From contig NZ_FNZN01000004.1 in NCBI RefSeq assembly GCF_900109345.1, positions 186,001-250,000 of the forward strand: a stretch of DNA of 64,000 nt. The letters run 5' to 3'. Both the position numbers and the translations under genes were made by a program. Position 1 is the stretch's first letter, and every line of letters starts with the position of its first letter. The stretch comes from Maribacter orientalis (GTDB lineage Bacteria; Bacteroidota; Bacteroidia; Flavobacteriales; Flavobacteriaceae). Under the pieces are notes generated by a model, which had not been told where the DNA came from, made no database searches, and saw only the letters and a list, made by a program, of their open reading frames with translations. Shown piece by piece: positions 24,176 to 34,796 of this stretch.

Positions 24176-27100
24176 ATGACCATGAAAAATCTAAAAATTA
24201 AAAAATACCTAAAACTCTTCGGGAAAATTATTCTCAGTGTTTTAATACTGTTTTTTATTTTGGTTTTGGTTATTAGAACCCCTTGGGCTCAAAACCTCAT
24301 TGTTTCTAAAGTGACTAAGTATATTTCAGGCAAGACCAATACGAAGGTTGCTGTTCGACATTTATATTTAACGTTCTCTGGCGATTTACAGGCCGATCAA
24401 ATATACCTAGAAGATAAAAAGGGTGACACTCTCTTTTATTCTGAATCACTTCAAGCTGACATTCCTATTTATCCTGTATTATTTAAGAATCAGTTATCGA
24501 TTGATGGCGTAATTTCAAATAGCGTCGTAGTAAACATCAGCAGAGACAATAATATAGACGACTTTAATTTCTCTTTTCTAATAAATGCATTAACCACTCC
24601 GACTGATAGTAGTGCTACAACTACTGAACCATTAAAAATTGCATTGGGTGAATTAAATTTCTCTGATTGGAAGTTGAATTATAATGATGCTTACTTAGGA
24701 ACGGACATAAAACTAATTTTAGGGAAACTAGCTGTTGATGTTAATGAATTTGACTTGGAAAAGATGAAATTCTCAATAGACGAATTCTCCTTAAATGACA
24801 CACAATTCAGCTATTTACAGTCACATCCATTTCCTGTGAGTGAAGACACTACTAGTACGTTGTTGCCCTATATTGAAGTCGATGAATTTAGCGTACATAA
24901 TCTTTTGGTCAATTACAATAGTAAACCAGATGGTCTAAATACCGATTTACAATTAGGCACAATTAATCTTACTAGCCTATTGGCTAATATTGCCGAAAAT
25001 CAATACGAAACAGAAGACCTGATATTTAATGACTCCCACTTTAAACTAAATCTAACTGCTGAGGAACCATTATTAGAAGATACAAACACAGCAAAGAGTT
25101 TTGAATGGCCTAAATTTATTTTAGCGGCCAAGAATATAGAAATTCAGAAAAACTCGTTTACATATACCTTAAACAACACGCAGCAAAGAGAAAATCTATT
25201 TGATTCTGATGCATTTAAAATTCAACAACTACATCTACTAGCAAACAATTTTGAATATCAACCAGAAAAGTTTAATCTACTTGTTTCAAAGTTTTCATTT
25301 TCTGAGCCTGGCGGAATTCATTTAGATCAATTAACTTTTAAAGCAGGGTTGACCGACACGAATGCTTCATTGTCAGATGTTGCTCTTCATATTAACCAAA
25401 GTACGGCAGAGGCAAATTTAAAAATTCAATTTCAATCATTGAATAAAGCATTTAAAGACCCGAAGAACAGCACCTTATCAGCCTCAATTTCAAACCTAAA
25501 TTTAGACGTAGGCGATGTACAAAAATTTGTACCCGAATTTGCCCAAAATCAATACTTAGATTCTTTATCAACACATAACATAACAGGTTCTTTTAAAGCC
25601 GAAGGTAACCTAAATAAAGTAAGTGATCTTAATACCAAATTACAATGGGGTCCCAACACTAAATTGGCCGTAAAAGGATCAATTAGCAATCTGACCAATG
25701 TAGATTCACTTCAATACAGCTTGAACAATATTAACTTTTCGAGCACCAAAAATGATATTTATAAATTAATATCGTTAAAAGAAATCGGAATTTCGGTTCC
25801 AGAAACCATAATTGCCACAGGTAGCCTATCTGGAGGAACAACATGGGTAAAGTCCGATTTGGACATCAATATTCCCGAAGGTTTTGCTCAGATTAATGCC
25901 AAGGTCAATTTTGGTAAAATGATACGTTTTAATGGTGCAGTTTCGGTCGATAGTTTGCAGTTAAATAAACTTCTTCAAAACGAACAATTAGACAAATTAT
26001 CCCTTAGCCTAAAAGGCTCAGGTTCGGGAACAACTTTAGGTACTATAAACGCAGACATTGAAGGAGTCATTTCACAATTTCAATATGCTGGTTATACCTA
26101 TAAGGCAATTGATATTTCTGGTAATATGATAGATGGTAACGGAAAAGTTACAGCCAATATCAATGACCCTAATTTAAACATGAAGGCCATTTCTACTCTT
26201 GTTTTAGAATCAGAAAGTAATGACATAACCTTTAGTTCGAATATTATTGGAGCAGATTTGCAAAAATTGGGACTTACAAAGAATAATATTAAAGTTGCAG
26301 CCAACATAGACGGAACTTATACGGGAACACCTTCAAACTTTACTATTAAGGCTAATATTAACGATGGTATTGCAATTGCGGATAACGAGCAATATCAAAT
26401 TTCAACAGTATCGTTAAGAGCACATATTGAAGATTCAATCACGGATGTTTCTATTCGCAGCGACTTTCTAAATGGGGAACTCTCATCGAATGCATCACCC
26501 AATCGTATTACAGATGCCCTTAAAAAACAAATAGAACACTATTTCACAAATGACACTTTAGCCTTTGAGCCAGAAGATAGCATCGAGGCAAAACTGGCAC
26601 TCGCGATAGTGCCAACCCCTGTTTTATCGAAAGTATTTTTCAATGGAATAAAAGACTTAGATTCTTTGAATATAGACGCCAGCTTCAATTCAAGAAAGCA
26701 ACTAATCTCAGCCGAAGCAAAAGTACCCCATATAGCATACGCAGGCAGCTCTGTCGATAGTTTAAATGCTTTTGTAAAAGCAGATTCCGTTGACCTTAAA
26801 TTCTCAGCAGGCATAGCCGAATTAATTTATGACCCGATACACTTAAAACAGACTTACTTAGAGGGAAGTCTTAAAAACAAGCAACTTGTTTTAGATTTTA
26901 ACTCTAAAAACGACACGGTTCAAGTATTGCATATTTCATCTTCACTAGTATTTCAAAAAGATACTCTGAAACTGCATATATCCCCTGATAACCTGACACT
27001 CAACAATAAACAATGGAAAATACCAGAAGATAATAATATTGTAATTGCAGAATCTTACACCAATTTTCAAAATGTTATACTGGGCAGAAATTCCCAAAAA

Positions 27101-29164
27101 TTAGAAATTTCTACTAAAATACCTAAAATGGAAACCGACCATTTAGGCATACTTTTTGAAAATTTTCAATTACAGACTTTTCTAAGTTTTTTGAATCCTG
27201 AAGAAGCTTTGGCAAAAGGGAAAGTTGAGGGTAGTTTCGTAATACTTAATCCCTATAGTGCCTCAGGTTTAGTAGCTGATATTGATATCAAAGATTTTCA
27301 GGTAATGTCAAATCCGTTAGGTACATTAACCCTAGGCGCATCTTCAAAATCACTATCTGAATATGACTTTGATTTAGCTTTAAAAGATGGCGCTGCCAAT
27401 TTGACCTTAACTGGCGATTATTCGGCAAAAGAAACTTCCGCTGACCTAAACATGGAGCTTGACATTCAAAAATTGGAAGCTAGTATAATACAGGGATTTG
27501 CGAAAGACCAACTTACCAACGCCAAAGGATATATTGATGGAAACTTACTTCTAAGGGGCACACTTTCAGAACCGAAATATTCAGGAAGACTTAATTTTAA
27601 TGATTTCGGTTTAAGCTTATCTTCTTACAAGACTACTTTAGAAATTAACAATCAAGCAATAGATATTAATCAAGATGAAATAACGTTAGACAGCTTCCAA
27701 ATAAATGATGTCAACCAAGGCACACTAACTTTAGATGGGCGAATTATAACGAAAAACATACTAAATCCTGGTTTTGACCTTACCATTAAGACCGATAAAT
27801 TTAGAGTATTAGATTCTAAAAAAGGTGATGATGAATTAGTGTATGGTATTGCTAGTATACGTGCTAATTTAATAGTTGGTGGTAATTTAGAAATGCCCGT
27901 TATAAATGGGAAACTTAGAGTTAGAGATATTACTGACCTAACCTATTTAGTACCACAAGACCAATTAGATATACAAGAACGTGACGGTGTGGTCATTTTC
28001 GTAAACAGAGAAAATCCTGATGCTATATTAACACGTAACGACGGCGAGGCGTCAAATTCATTTTTCGCAGGTATGGATATCAACACCACCTTAGAAATTG
28101 CCAATGAAGCCACATTCACCATTGTTCTAGATGAAAAGACACAAGATAAATTACAAGCTTCAGGAGAAGCGATTCTTAACTTAAATATTGATCCAAACCA
28201 AGACATTAGATTATCGGGAAGATTAGAACTTAATTCAGGTTTTTACCGAACCAGTTTATATAATTTGGTAAGTCGTGAATTTAAATTGCAAAAAGGAAGT
28301 AGTATAGTTTGGAGTGGCGATCCCTACGATGCCAAAATGGACGTGACCGCTATTTACGAGATCGAAACATCGGCCGCTTCTTTAATGTCTTCCATCAGCT
28401 ATGGTCAAGATAGCAGTGTATCGGGTTCTTACCAACAATCAGCACCCTTTTTGGTTTATTTAAATATAGATGGACAGCTTATGCAACCCGAACTGTCTTT
28501 CGCATTGGATATGCCCGAAAATGCTAGAGGTAATTTTGGTGGTGCTGTCTATGGCCGCATTCAACAACTGAACCAACAAGAATCTGAATTGAATAAGCAA
28601 GTATTTTCATTATTGGCTCTCAATCGATTTTACCCTACTACAGGTAGTGATGGTAGTTCTGGCGGTGCAATATCTATTGCACGAAATAATGTAAACAAAG
28701 TTCTTTCTAGTGAACTAACTTCCATTTCGAACAAACTGTTAGGTAAAACCGGTTTTGAACTAGGCTTTGATTTAGATAGCTTTGATGATTATGAAAGTGG
28801 TACAGCACAAAGCCGTACACAGCTAAATATAAACGCCAGTAAAAAACTTTTTGACGATAGATTGATAGTTACCGCAGGTAGTGCCTTAGATGTAGAGGGT
28901 AGTGCTTCGTCGAGCGATACTGCAACACCTTTAATCGGTAATGTAACTTTAGAGTATTTGTTGACCGAAGAAGGCACCTATAGATTAAAAGGGTTTAGAA
29001 GACAGGAATATCAAAACGTTATCGATGGTCAATTGATCGTTACTGGGGTGGCCTTTATTTTTGACCGTGAGTTCAATAAATTCAGTCAATTATTTAATCC
29101 GTTGAAAAAAGAAAATATCGTAAAAAAAACTTCAAAAGAAGAAGAGCTGAAAAAGAAAAAGTAA
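24176..29164 (+). CDS. tamB: Translocation and assembly module protein TamB
   Basis: This 1662-residue inner-membrane-anchored protein has one N-terminal helix at about residues 15-35, an AsmA-like start (ISGKTNTKVAVRHLYLTFSGDLQADQIYLED), and a very long repetitive beta-strand region that forms a periplasm-spanning hydrophobic groove in the family. The C-terminal 400 residues match the TamB domain (GNLEMPVINGKLRVRD, SGEAILNLNIDPNQDIRLSG, SGFYRTSLYNLVSREFKLQKGS). It works with a TamA/TamL barrel in outer-membrane biogenesis or lipid transfer. The barrel gene follows 21 nt later. The alternative start is Met3. Confidence 0.94.
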   Translation: MTMKNLKIKKYLKLFGKIILSVLILFFILVLVIRTPWAQNLIVSKVTKYISGKTNTKVAVRHLYLTFSGDLQADQIYLEDKKGDTLFYSESLQADIPIYPVLFKNQLSIDGVISNSVVVNISRDNNIDDFNFSFLINALTTPTDSSATTTEPLKIALGELNFSDWKLNYNDAYLGTDIKLILGKLAVDVNEFDLEKMKFSIDEFSLNDTQFSYLQSHPFPVSEDTTSTLLPYIEVDEFSVHNLLVNYNSKPDGLNTDLQLGTINLTSLLANIAENQYETEDLIFNDSHFKLNLTAEEPLLEDTNTAKSFEWPKFILAAKNIEIQKNSFTYTLNNTQQRENLFDSDAFKIQQLHLLANNFEYQPEKFNLLVSKFSFSEPGGIHLDQLTFKAGLTDTNASLSDVALHINQSTAEANLKIQFQSLNKAFKDPKNSTLSASISNLNLDVGDVQKFVPEFAQNQYLDSLSTHNITGSFKAEGNLNKVSDLNTKLQWGPNTKLAVKGSISNLTNVDSLQYSLNNINFSSTKNDIYKLISLKEIGISVPETIIATGSLSGGTTWVKSDLDINIPEGFAQINAKVNFGKMIRFNGAVSVDSLQLNKLLQNEQLDKLSLSLKGSGSGTTLGTINADIEGVISQFQYAGYTYKAIDISGNMIDGNGKVTANINDPNLNMKAISTLVLESESNDITFSSNIIGADLQKLGLTKNNIKVAANIDGTYTGTPSNFTIKANINDGIAIADNEQYQISTVSLRAHIEDSITDVSIRSDFLNGELSSNASPNRITDALKKQIEHYFTNDTLAFEPEDSIEAKLALAIVPTPVLSKVFFNGIKDLDSLNIDASFNSRKQLISAEAKVPHIAYAGSSVDSLNAFVKADSVDLKFSAGIAELIYDPIHLKQTYLEGSLKNKQLVLDFNSKNDTVQVLHISSSLVFQKDTLKLHISPDNLTLNNKQWKIPEDNNIVIAESYTNFQNVILGRNSQKLEISTKIPKMETDHLGILFENFQLQTFLSFLNPEEALAKGKVEGSFVILNPYSASGLVADIDIKDFQVMSNPLGTLTLGASSKSLSEYDFDLALKDGAANLTLTGDYSAKETSADLNMELDIQKLEASIIQGFAKDQLTNAKGYIDGNLLLRGTLSEPKYSGRLNFNDFGLSLSSYKTTLEINNQAIDINQDEITLDSFQINDVNQGTLTLDGRIITKNILNPGFDLTIKTDKFRVLDSKKGDDELVYGIASIRANLIVGGNLEMPVINGKLRVRDITDLTYLVPQDQLDIQERDGVVIFVNRENPDAILTRNDGEASNSFFAGMDINTTLEIANEATFTIVLDEKTQDKLQASGEAILNLNIDPNQDIRLSGRLELNSGFYRTSLYNLVSREFKLQKGSSIVWSGDPYDAKMDVTAIYEIETSAASLMSSISYGQDSSVSGSYQQSAPFLVYLNIDGQLMQPELSFALDMPENARGNFGGAVYGRIQQLNQQESELNKQVFSLLALNRFYPTTGSDGSSGGAISIARNNVNKVLSSELTSISNKLLGKTGFELGFDLDSFDDYESGTAQSRTQLNINASKKLFDDRLIVTAGSALDVEGSASSSDTATPLIGNVTLEYLLTEEGTYRLKGFRRQEYQNVIDGQLIVTGVAFIFDREFNKFSQLFNPLKKENIVKKTSKEEELKKKK

Positions 29165-29185
29165 AGAATAATTGATTTCGCACTA

Positions 29186-31510
29186 TTGAAAAATAAAAAC
29201 TATACATATAATACCGTATTCAGTTTGGTTTTCTTGCTTATCTACTCATGTGGTATAGAGAAGTACATACCAGAAGGAGAACAATTATACACTGGCGCTG
29301 AACTTGAACTAGAAATAGTAAGTGATTTAAAAGGCATTAAAGAGGTTAAAACAGAATTATTCAACCTCATAGAACCCAACCCAAACGCTACTTTTCTAGG
29401 GATGAAACCCGCCCTATTTTTTCATTACAAGGCGCAACGTGAAAAACCTGGCTTTTTCTATAAATTCTTAAATAAATCATTTGGTGAAGAGCCTGTTTAT
29501 ATTTCAGATGTAAATACGGAACGGGTAGAAGAATTGATATTAAATCGACTAGATAATAATGGTTTCTTCTATAGTCGCTCAGATTCTAAAACGACCATTG
29601 ACGGCAAATTTGCTTCCGTTAATTATATGGCAAGTTTACCAGAACCTTATGTATTGGAAAATTATAATCTAGAATCAGATTCACTACCTATTTATAAGGA
29701 AATAGAAAAAATGCTAACTGAAACGGCACTAGTTAAAGGAGACCGTTTTGACCTCGATTTATTAAAAGCGGAAAGAACTCGATTAAACAACGGACTAAAA
29801 CAACGTGGTTACTACAATAGCCAAGAAGACCTTTTGATATTTGAAGCGGATACAAATCAATATAAAAACAAAAAATTTGACCTTTTTTTAAGGCTTAAGA
29901 AAGATGTACCTGCTCGTGCTTCTATCCCCTATACAATTGATTCTATCACTGTTTACCCAAATTACTCAATTGAAGGAGATACATTGCCTTTGACAAAAAA
30001 TAATGTCACCCAAGTTGACAGTATCGACTTTGTTCAAAATGAATTGTATTTCAAACCAGAATTACTAGAATCTTATCTGCTATTCAATGAAGGTGATTTG
30101 TATGATGCGAGCATATCTAAACAAACCAGCAACCGATTATCGGCATTAGGAAGTTACAAGTATGTAAATATTCAATATACCGAGCTTGACACCACTGCTA
30201 CAGATGGTGATGGCGGTTCTTTGGCGGCCAACATCTATTTGGCACCTTTAACTAAACGCTCTATAAGAGCAGAATTACAAGCAGTAACCAAATCTAACGG
30301 ATTTACAGGCCCTGGAATTCTATTGACCCATAGCAATAGAAATGTTTTTAATGGAGGAGAAACTTTTAGTGTTTCAGCTAATTTTTCTTACGAGTCTCAG
30401 CTATCTAGCGGAAATAACTCGAGTTTAAGTAGTATTGCGGGTGGTATAAACGCAGACCTTATTATTCCTAGATCGATTCCATTTTCACCGAGCAGATTTA
30501 AATATGCTGTACCTAAAACTAAGGTTTCTTTGGGGCTAAATTTTCTTCAGCGTAGCCAATTGTTCAGATTAAGTTCTGCAAATGCATCCTTTGGGTATAC
30601 ATGGAAAGAAAATCAATATGTATATCATCAGTTAGATCCCATTAGTATAAATTATTCTCGACTAACAAATGTAACCGATGAGTTTCAAACCATACTTGAT
30701 GACAACCCTTTCTTAAGTTTAAGCTTTGAGCAACAGTTTATTGCTGGCCTTTTATATAGTTTCACCTACGATGAAGTCTCAAACATTGGTAAAGAATATC
30801 CTCTTTATTTTACCACGAATTTGGATTTAGCTGGTAACATGTTAAATCTTGTAAGTCGTAGTTCGAATACCATTTTCGGCTCAGAATATGCTCAATATGC
30901 CAAAGTTGATGCCGATTTAAGGTTTTATATGCGCTGGAAAAAAGAACGTACATTGGTTTCCCGGATCTATGCTGGTTGGGGGGTGGCATATGGTAATAGC
31001 CAAACCTTACCTTTTGTGAAACAGTTTTATTCTGGTGGCCCTTATAGCGTAAGAGCTTTTAATATACGCTCTTTAGGACCCGGAAATTTTAATGCCGAAA
31101 CTGAAAATGCAACAACAGATTATTTTGACCAATCTGGTAATTTAAAATTAGAGGCCAATGTTGAATATCGGTTTCCTTTATTCTCATATTTAAAAGGCGC
31201 CTTTTTTGTTGATGCTGGCAATGTATGGCTAACAGGCGATTATTCAGATATTGAAGATGACCAACTAACAAGCAACTTTTCACAAACCCTTTTTACCGAT
31301 GGTAAGTTTGAAAAAGATTGGTTAAAGGAGGTTGCAGCTGGGGTAGGTTTTGGTCTTCGATTAGATATTCAGAATTTTGTGATTCGATTAGATCTAGCTT
31401 CACCACTACGTGTGCCGTACTTGCCTGAGAATAATAGATGGAACGTTCCATTCTTTGGAAACATTGACAACAACATGACATTGAATTTTGCCATAGGATA
31501 TCCTTTTTAA
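29186..31510 (+). CDS. tamL: TamL: lipid-anchored BamA/TamA-family outer-membrane protein
   Basis: This 774-residue protein starts at TTG 29186, which keeps a lipoprotein signal (VFSLVFLLIYSCG, lipidated Cys near residue 22). POTRA-like domains follow (VEELILNRLDNNGFFYS; SYLLFNEGDLYDASISKQTSNRLSALGSYKYVNIQ). The C-terminal barrel ends with FAIGYPF and contains the BamA-type GGPYSVRAFNIRSLGPG loop. Lipid-modified TamA homologues paired with TamB are known in Bacteroidetes as TamL. It is convergent with the next gene, with only 4 nt between stops. Confidence 0.92.
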   Translation: MKNKNYTYNTVFSLVFLLIYSCGIEKYIPEGEQLYTGAELELEIVSDLKGIKEVKTELFNLIEPNPNATFLGMKPALFFHYKAQREKPGFFYKFLNKSFGEEPVYISDVNTERVEELILNRLDNNGFFYSRSDSKTTIDGKFASVNYMASLPEPYVLENYNLESDSLPIYKEIEKMLTETALVKGDRFDLDLLKAERTRLNNGLKQRGYYNSQEDLLIFEADTNQYKNKKFDLFLRLKKDVPARASIPYTIDSITVYPNYSIEGDTLPLTKNNVTQVDSIDFVQNELYFKPELLESYLLFNEGDLYDASISKQTSNRLSALGSYKYVNIQYTELDTTATDGDGGSLAANIYLAPLTKRSIRAELQAVTKSNGFTGPGILLTHSNRNVFNGGETFSVSANFSYESQLSSGNNSSLSSIAGGINADLIIPRSIPFSPSRFKYAVPKTKVSLGLNFLQRSQLFRLSSANASFGYTWKENQYVYHQLDPISINYSRLTNVTDEFQTILDDNPFLSLSFEQQFIAGLLYSFTYDEVSNIGKEYPLYFTTNLDLAGNMLNLVSRSSNTIFGSEYAQYAKVDADLRFYMRWKKERTLVSRIYAGWGVAYGNSQTLPFVKQFYSGGPYSVRAFNIRSLGPGNFNAETENATTDYFDQSGNLKLEANVEYRFPLFSYLKGAFFVDAGNVWLTGDYSDIEDDQLTSNFSQTLFTDGKFEKDWLKEVAAGVGFGLRLDIQNFVIRLDLASPLRVPYLPENNRWNVPFFGNIDNNMTLNFAIGYPF

Positions 31511-31514
31511 TAAT

Positions 31515-32516
31515 TTAATTCCCCCCAATACGTTGCCATAACGATGCCATGAGACGTTTAGCATCCCGTTTAAATTTCGGCATTTCCTCAACAATTATAT
31601 CTTTCCCATTTGGTACAATCTTGTAACTGAATGCAAATTGAGTGTCAGTTTCATCCATACTAATTAATCCGAATCTTAGGTCATTAAAATAGAGCTGGCC
31701 ATTCTTTTCTGAAATGGTATACCAACCTTCGGTTATCTGTATGAGCCTTTTCACTTTATCATTTTTAGCCAAATCAGCCAATAATTCATGATTTTTAGAA
31801 TATGCTGTAAACACGATGGGTTTGGAGTCAAAAAAAGAGTAGTTACCCATTAAGTAGGCATCTTCTGTTTCGATATTAGCCATCCAAAGAATAGTATTAA
31901 AAGGTGCAGGCCTTGTATTCATTTGATTGTAACTAATCTTTTGCCTATCAAGGGCGTTTTCAAATTTTCCGAAAGCGATTCCTTTTAAGACTAATGTCAA
32001 TACTAAGTATGAGCTACTTATGATTAGCCCAAGTTTTACATACCTTTTTCTTTTTAGGGCTGTTCTATTTTGAAATAGTGCCAAAATCAAAAAGATTATA
32101 AAAGGTACGGTATATAAGGGGTCAATGACAAAAACGCTTTGAAAGGCAAGACGGATTTTTAAAGGCCAAAAAAGTTGGGTTCCCCATGTAGTAAAGGCAT
32201 CTAAAACAGGATGAGTGAAAAGTCCCCAAAACATGAGCCAAGACCAATCTTTCCAAGAAGCATCTTCTTTACGATTCAACTTCCAGACCAACCAACCAAA
32301 AATTGGAGCAAAGAGTACCGAAAAGAAAATCGAATGACTAAATCCTCTATGCCATTCGGTCGCAGTAACGGTATCCATTAAATAGCGTGTAAGCACATCC
32401 AAATCAGGAATGGTACCCGCAATGGCACCATACAGCATTGCCCTATTCCCGACTTTTCTACCTAGTACAACCTCACCAACTGCGGCACCAAGTACTATTT
32501 GGGTTAATGAATCCAT
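31515..32516 (-). CDS. Membrane-bound metal-dependent hydrolase (YdjM/DUF457 family)
   Basis: This 333-residue protein starts with the family signature MDSLTQIVLGAAVGEVVLGRKVGNRAMLYGAIAGTIPDLDVL, and has RGFSHSIFFSVLFAP and FTHPVLDAFTTWGTQLF. These contain the conserved His/Asp set of the LexA-binding YdjM-like family. Several membrane segments lie at about residues 55-75, 90-110, 125-145 and 160-180, followed by a soluble C-terminal domain. Activity in the family is poorly defined. It lies 51 nt downstream of the membrane MutS gene in the same direction. Confidence 0.88.
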   Translation of the reverse strand: MDSLTQIVLGAAVGEVVLGRKVGNRAMLYGAIAGTIPDLDVLTRYLMDTVTATEWHRGFSHSIFFSVLFAPIFGWLVWKLNRKEDASWKDWSWLMFWGLFTHPVLDAFTTWGTQLFWPLKIRLAFQSVFVIDPLYTVPFIIFLILALFQNRTALKRKRYVKLGLIISSSYLVLTLVLKGIAFGKFENALDRQKISYNQMNTRPAPFNTILWMANIETEDAYLMGNYSFFDSKPIVFTAYSKNHELLADLAKNDKVKRLIQITEGWYTISEKNGQLYFNDLRFGLISMDETDTQFAFSYKIVPNGKDIIVEEMPKFKRDAKRLMASLWQRIGGN

Positions 32517-32567
32517 CTGTAAATTTTAAACTTCAAATATTATCAAAATCTTCATTTCTACTAATTA

Positions 32568-34340
32568 TTACTCTATAATACCCATTTTCTTCAAAAGAAA
32601 TGACGCATTCATATTCTGACAAATTCCGTCTTTAAAGGTATAATCGAAATGCAGTTCGTCATCAATGATTTCTGCATCGAAATAATGGTTCTTAACTGCC
32701 GCATATTCATTCGCCACTTCACATAAACTTAAATCATGGGTAGCGATAATTCCGGTAGATTTACTTTTCACCAATCGCTCTACAAACTTTCTTGAACCCA
32801 GAGCCTTATCCGTACTATTTGTTCCTTTTAAAATTTCATCCAACACAATAAAATAACGGTCGGTCTGTATTTCATCGACGATATATCGTAGTCTTTTTAG
32901 CTCTGAGAAAAAGTATGATTCATCATCGGTTAATGAATCGGTCGTACGCATACTGGTAATCAATTTTATTGGCGAATACGTAACAGATTCTGCACACACC
33001 GGTAACCCCACATTTGCCATCATAATCTGTAAGGATACCGTTCTTAAAAAGGTACTCTTGCCAGCCATGTTAGCACCTGTAATAATAAAAAACTGACCAC
33101 CTTCAATAGTAATATCATTTAAAACGCTTTTTGCAGGATCTAATAATGGGTGTCCTGCACCTTTTGCTTTCAACACTACATCGTCATTGGTAATTTCAGG
33201 ATACGTAAAAGAAGGATGGTTAAATGCGAAATTTCCTAAGCTGCTATAGGCATCAAAAAAAGCAATAGTATCAAACCAAGTTTCAACATCGCTACCATAA
33301 TTACTAATCCATTTTTCAATCGCCAAACAATCAGTTAACGATCGTAGAAAAAACCCATTCGCAAAAATCAGATACAGTAAGTTATTATTACGATCAAGGT
33401 TACTAAGCAGCGATGCGAATTTTTTAAGAACTTTTGAATTTTTTTCTCCCTTACTTAAGATATTCTCCTGTTGCTTTTTTAATAAAACAGAAGTGAAATC
33501 TGTTGCCTCAATCATTTCTAATAATTGATTGTACTGGTCAAAAGTAGATTTCATTTTGGTAGCGCTCTGCCCTAAACTAGTTACTTTTTTGGTAAACACC
33601 CCAACTATAATCATTCCTAAAACCAACCAGATAATTAAAAATGATTCAGGTATTTGGTCTAAGAAATAAGCAATAAAAATACCAATTGAAATTACCGAGA
33701 AAACCATAGGAATATAGCTCATGGCTTTTGGCACGAAAGGTTGATAGTTTTTTAACCATTTAGCAATAATATGGGTAGAAGTTTCCGTTTTAGTCAATGC
33801 TGCCAGAGCCGAAAATTCTTGACGCCAATCGACCTTTTCATCCATTTCTGAAATCGCATCTTGTTTTGATTTTATATCTGAAATGGAATTCTCTTTGTAG
33901 ATATCAGCCAATAATTGGCTACCCTCAACTAGTTTGGTACGATTAGAAACTTGATAAAAAGAACCTTCACCAAAAAGATCTATATCTTGACTAAAATAAT
34001 GCGTATCCTCAGCAAATTTTTTACCAGTTGAAAGTTTTGAATAATCCCTTTTAAGCACCTGTAACTCGAGTGAATTAAGATTTCTTAACTCTTCAATCTT
34101 TGCTTTTTCTTTTTTAAGGTTGGCGTATTTACTTACCAAAAATAGAAACAAAGGAATACCAACACATAAAACTCCAATGACATATTTCGCATTGACCGAT
34201 GCAAAATAAACGGCAACAACGGTTCCTAAAAATATGATTAAACGTAGTGCACTAAAAGAAAATAACTTCTGGTTTAATTCATCAATATCCTTATCAAACC
34301 CCTTAACTTTCTGGGTATAAAATTCCTCTAAATTCTTCAT
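32568..34340 (-). CDS. Membrane-anchored MutS-family ATPase
   Basis: About 590 residues; the frame also allows a start 9 nt earlier (34349). The C-terminal third is a MutS ATPase core: GGHPLL-like GAGHPLLDPAKSVLND, Walker A GANMAGKST (residues 425-433 of the longer frame), SMRTTDSLTDDESYFFSEL, Walker B YFIVLDEILKGTNS and ATHDLSLCEVA. The N-terminal half lacks MutS mismatch-recognition domains. It has four hydrophobic helices at about 35-52, 57-73, 213-230 and 236-252. The architecture suggests an inner-membrane ATPase not involved in canonical mismatch repair. The role is unknown. Confidence 0.88.
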   Translation of the reverse strand: MKNLEEFYTQKVKGFDKDIDELNQKLFSFSALRLIIFLGTVVAVYFASVNAKYVIGVLCVGIPLFLFLVSKYANLKKEKAKIEELRNLNSLELQVLKRDYSKLSTGKKFAEDTHYFSQDIDLFGEGSFYQVSNRTKLVEGSQLLADIYKENSISDIKSKQDAISEMDEKVDWRQEFSALAALTKTETSTHIIAKWLKNYQPFVPKAMSYIPMVFSVISIGIFIAYFLDQIPESFLIIWLVLGMIIVGVFTKKVTSLGQSATKMKSTFDQYNQLLEMIEATDFTSVLLKKQQENILSKGEKNSKVLKKFASLLSNLDRNNNLLYLIFANGFFLRSLTDCLAIEKWISNYGSDVETWFDTIAFFDAYSSLGNFAFNHPSFTYPEITNDDVVLKAKGAGHPLLDPAKSVLNDITIEGGQFFIITGANMAGKSTFLRTVSLQIMMANVGLPVCAESVTYSPIKLITSMRTTDSLTDDESYFFSELKRLRYIVDEIQTDRYFIVLDEILKGTNSTDKALGSRKFVERLVKSKSTGIIATHDLSLCEVANEYAAVKNHYFDAEIIDDELHFDYTFKDGICQNMNASFLLKKMGIIE

Positions 34341-34401
34341 GAAAATCATACTATTTTAGGAATTGCAAAGATAACCTTAGAAAATGGTTTCACCTTACTT
34401 T

Positions 34402-34755
34402 TCAAATGGCATCGAGTTCTGCCTTTAATTTCTTGGTGAATTTAGAAACTACCTGATCATAAGAATGGTCAATTAATTCGGTAAGTAATTTTGGGGCAAG
34501 CTGGTCGAGATATACGGTATTCCAATGTTTTTTACTCATATGCCAACCTTCGATGATACCATCATGTTCTTCACGAAGATCAATAGCCCTTTCCGGATCA
34601 CATTTTAAATTGATACGTAACGGTACATGATCTAACCCACAAAGTGCGAACATTTTACCCATGACTTTAAAGACCAACGTAACCTCATCAAAAGGAAAGG
34701 TTTCAGTCACCCCTTTTTTAGCTAAGCAGTGGTCCCTAAATTCTTCAATGTTCAT
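34402..34755 (-). CDS. MmcQ/YjbR family protein
   Basis: I start at the ATG 34755 (MNIEEFRDHCLAKKGVTETFPFDE), 9 codons inside the longest frame, because it begins the family's N-terminus. The protein of about 117 residues has FKVMGKMFAL, PLRINLKCDPERAIDLRE and MSKKHWNTVYLD, typical of the YjbR double-wing DNA-binding-like fold. The function is not established. It is in a minus-strand run between the GNAT and MutS-like genes. Confidence 0.85.
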   Translation of the reverse strand: MNIEEFRDHCLAKKGVTETFPFDEVTLVFKVMGKMFALCGLDHVPLRINLKCDPERAIDLREEHDGIIEGWHMSKKHWNTVYLDQLAPKLLTELIDHSYDQVVSKFTKKLKAELDAI

Positions 34756-34796
34756 TGTTAAATGGCTATTGGTTAAACTCAAAAAACACTTATAAT

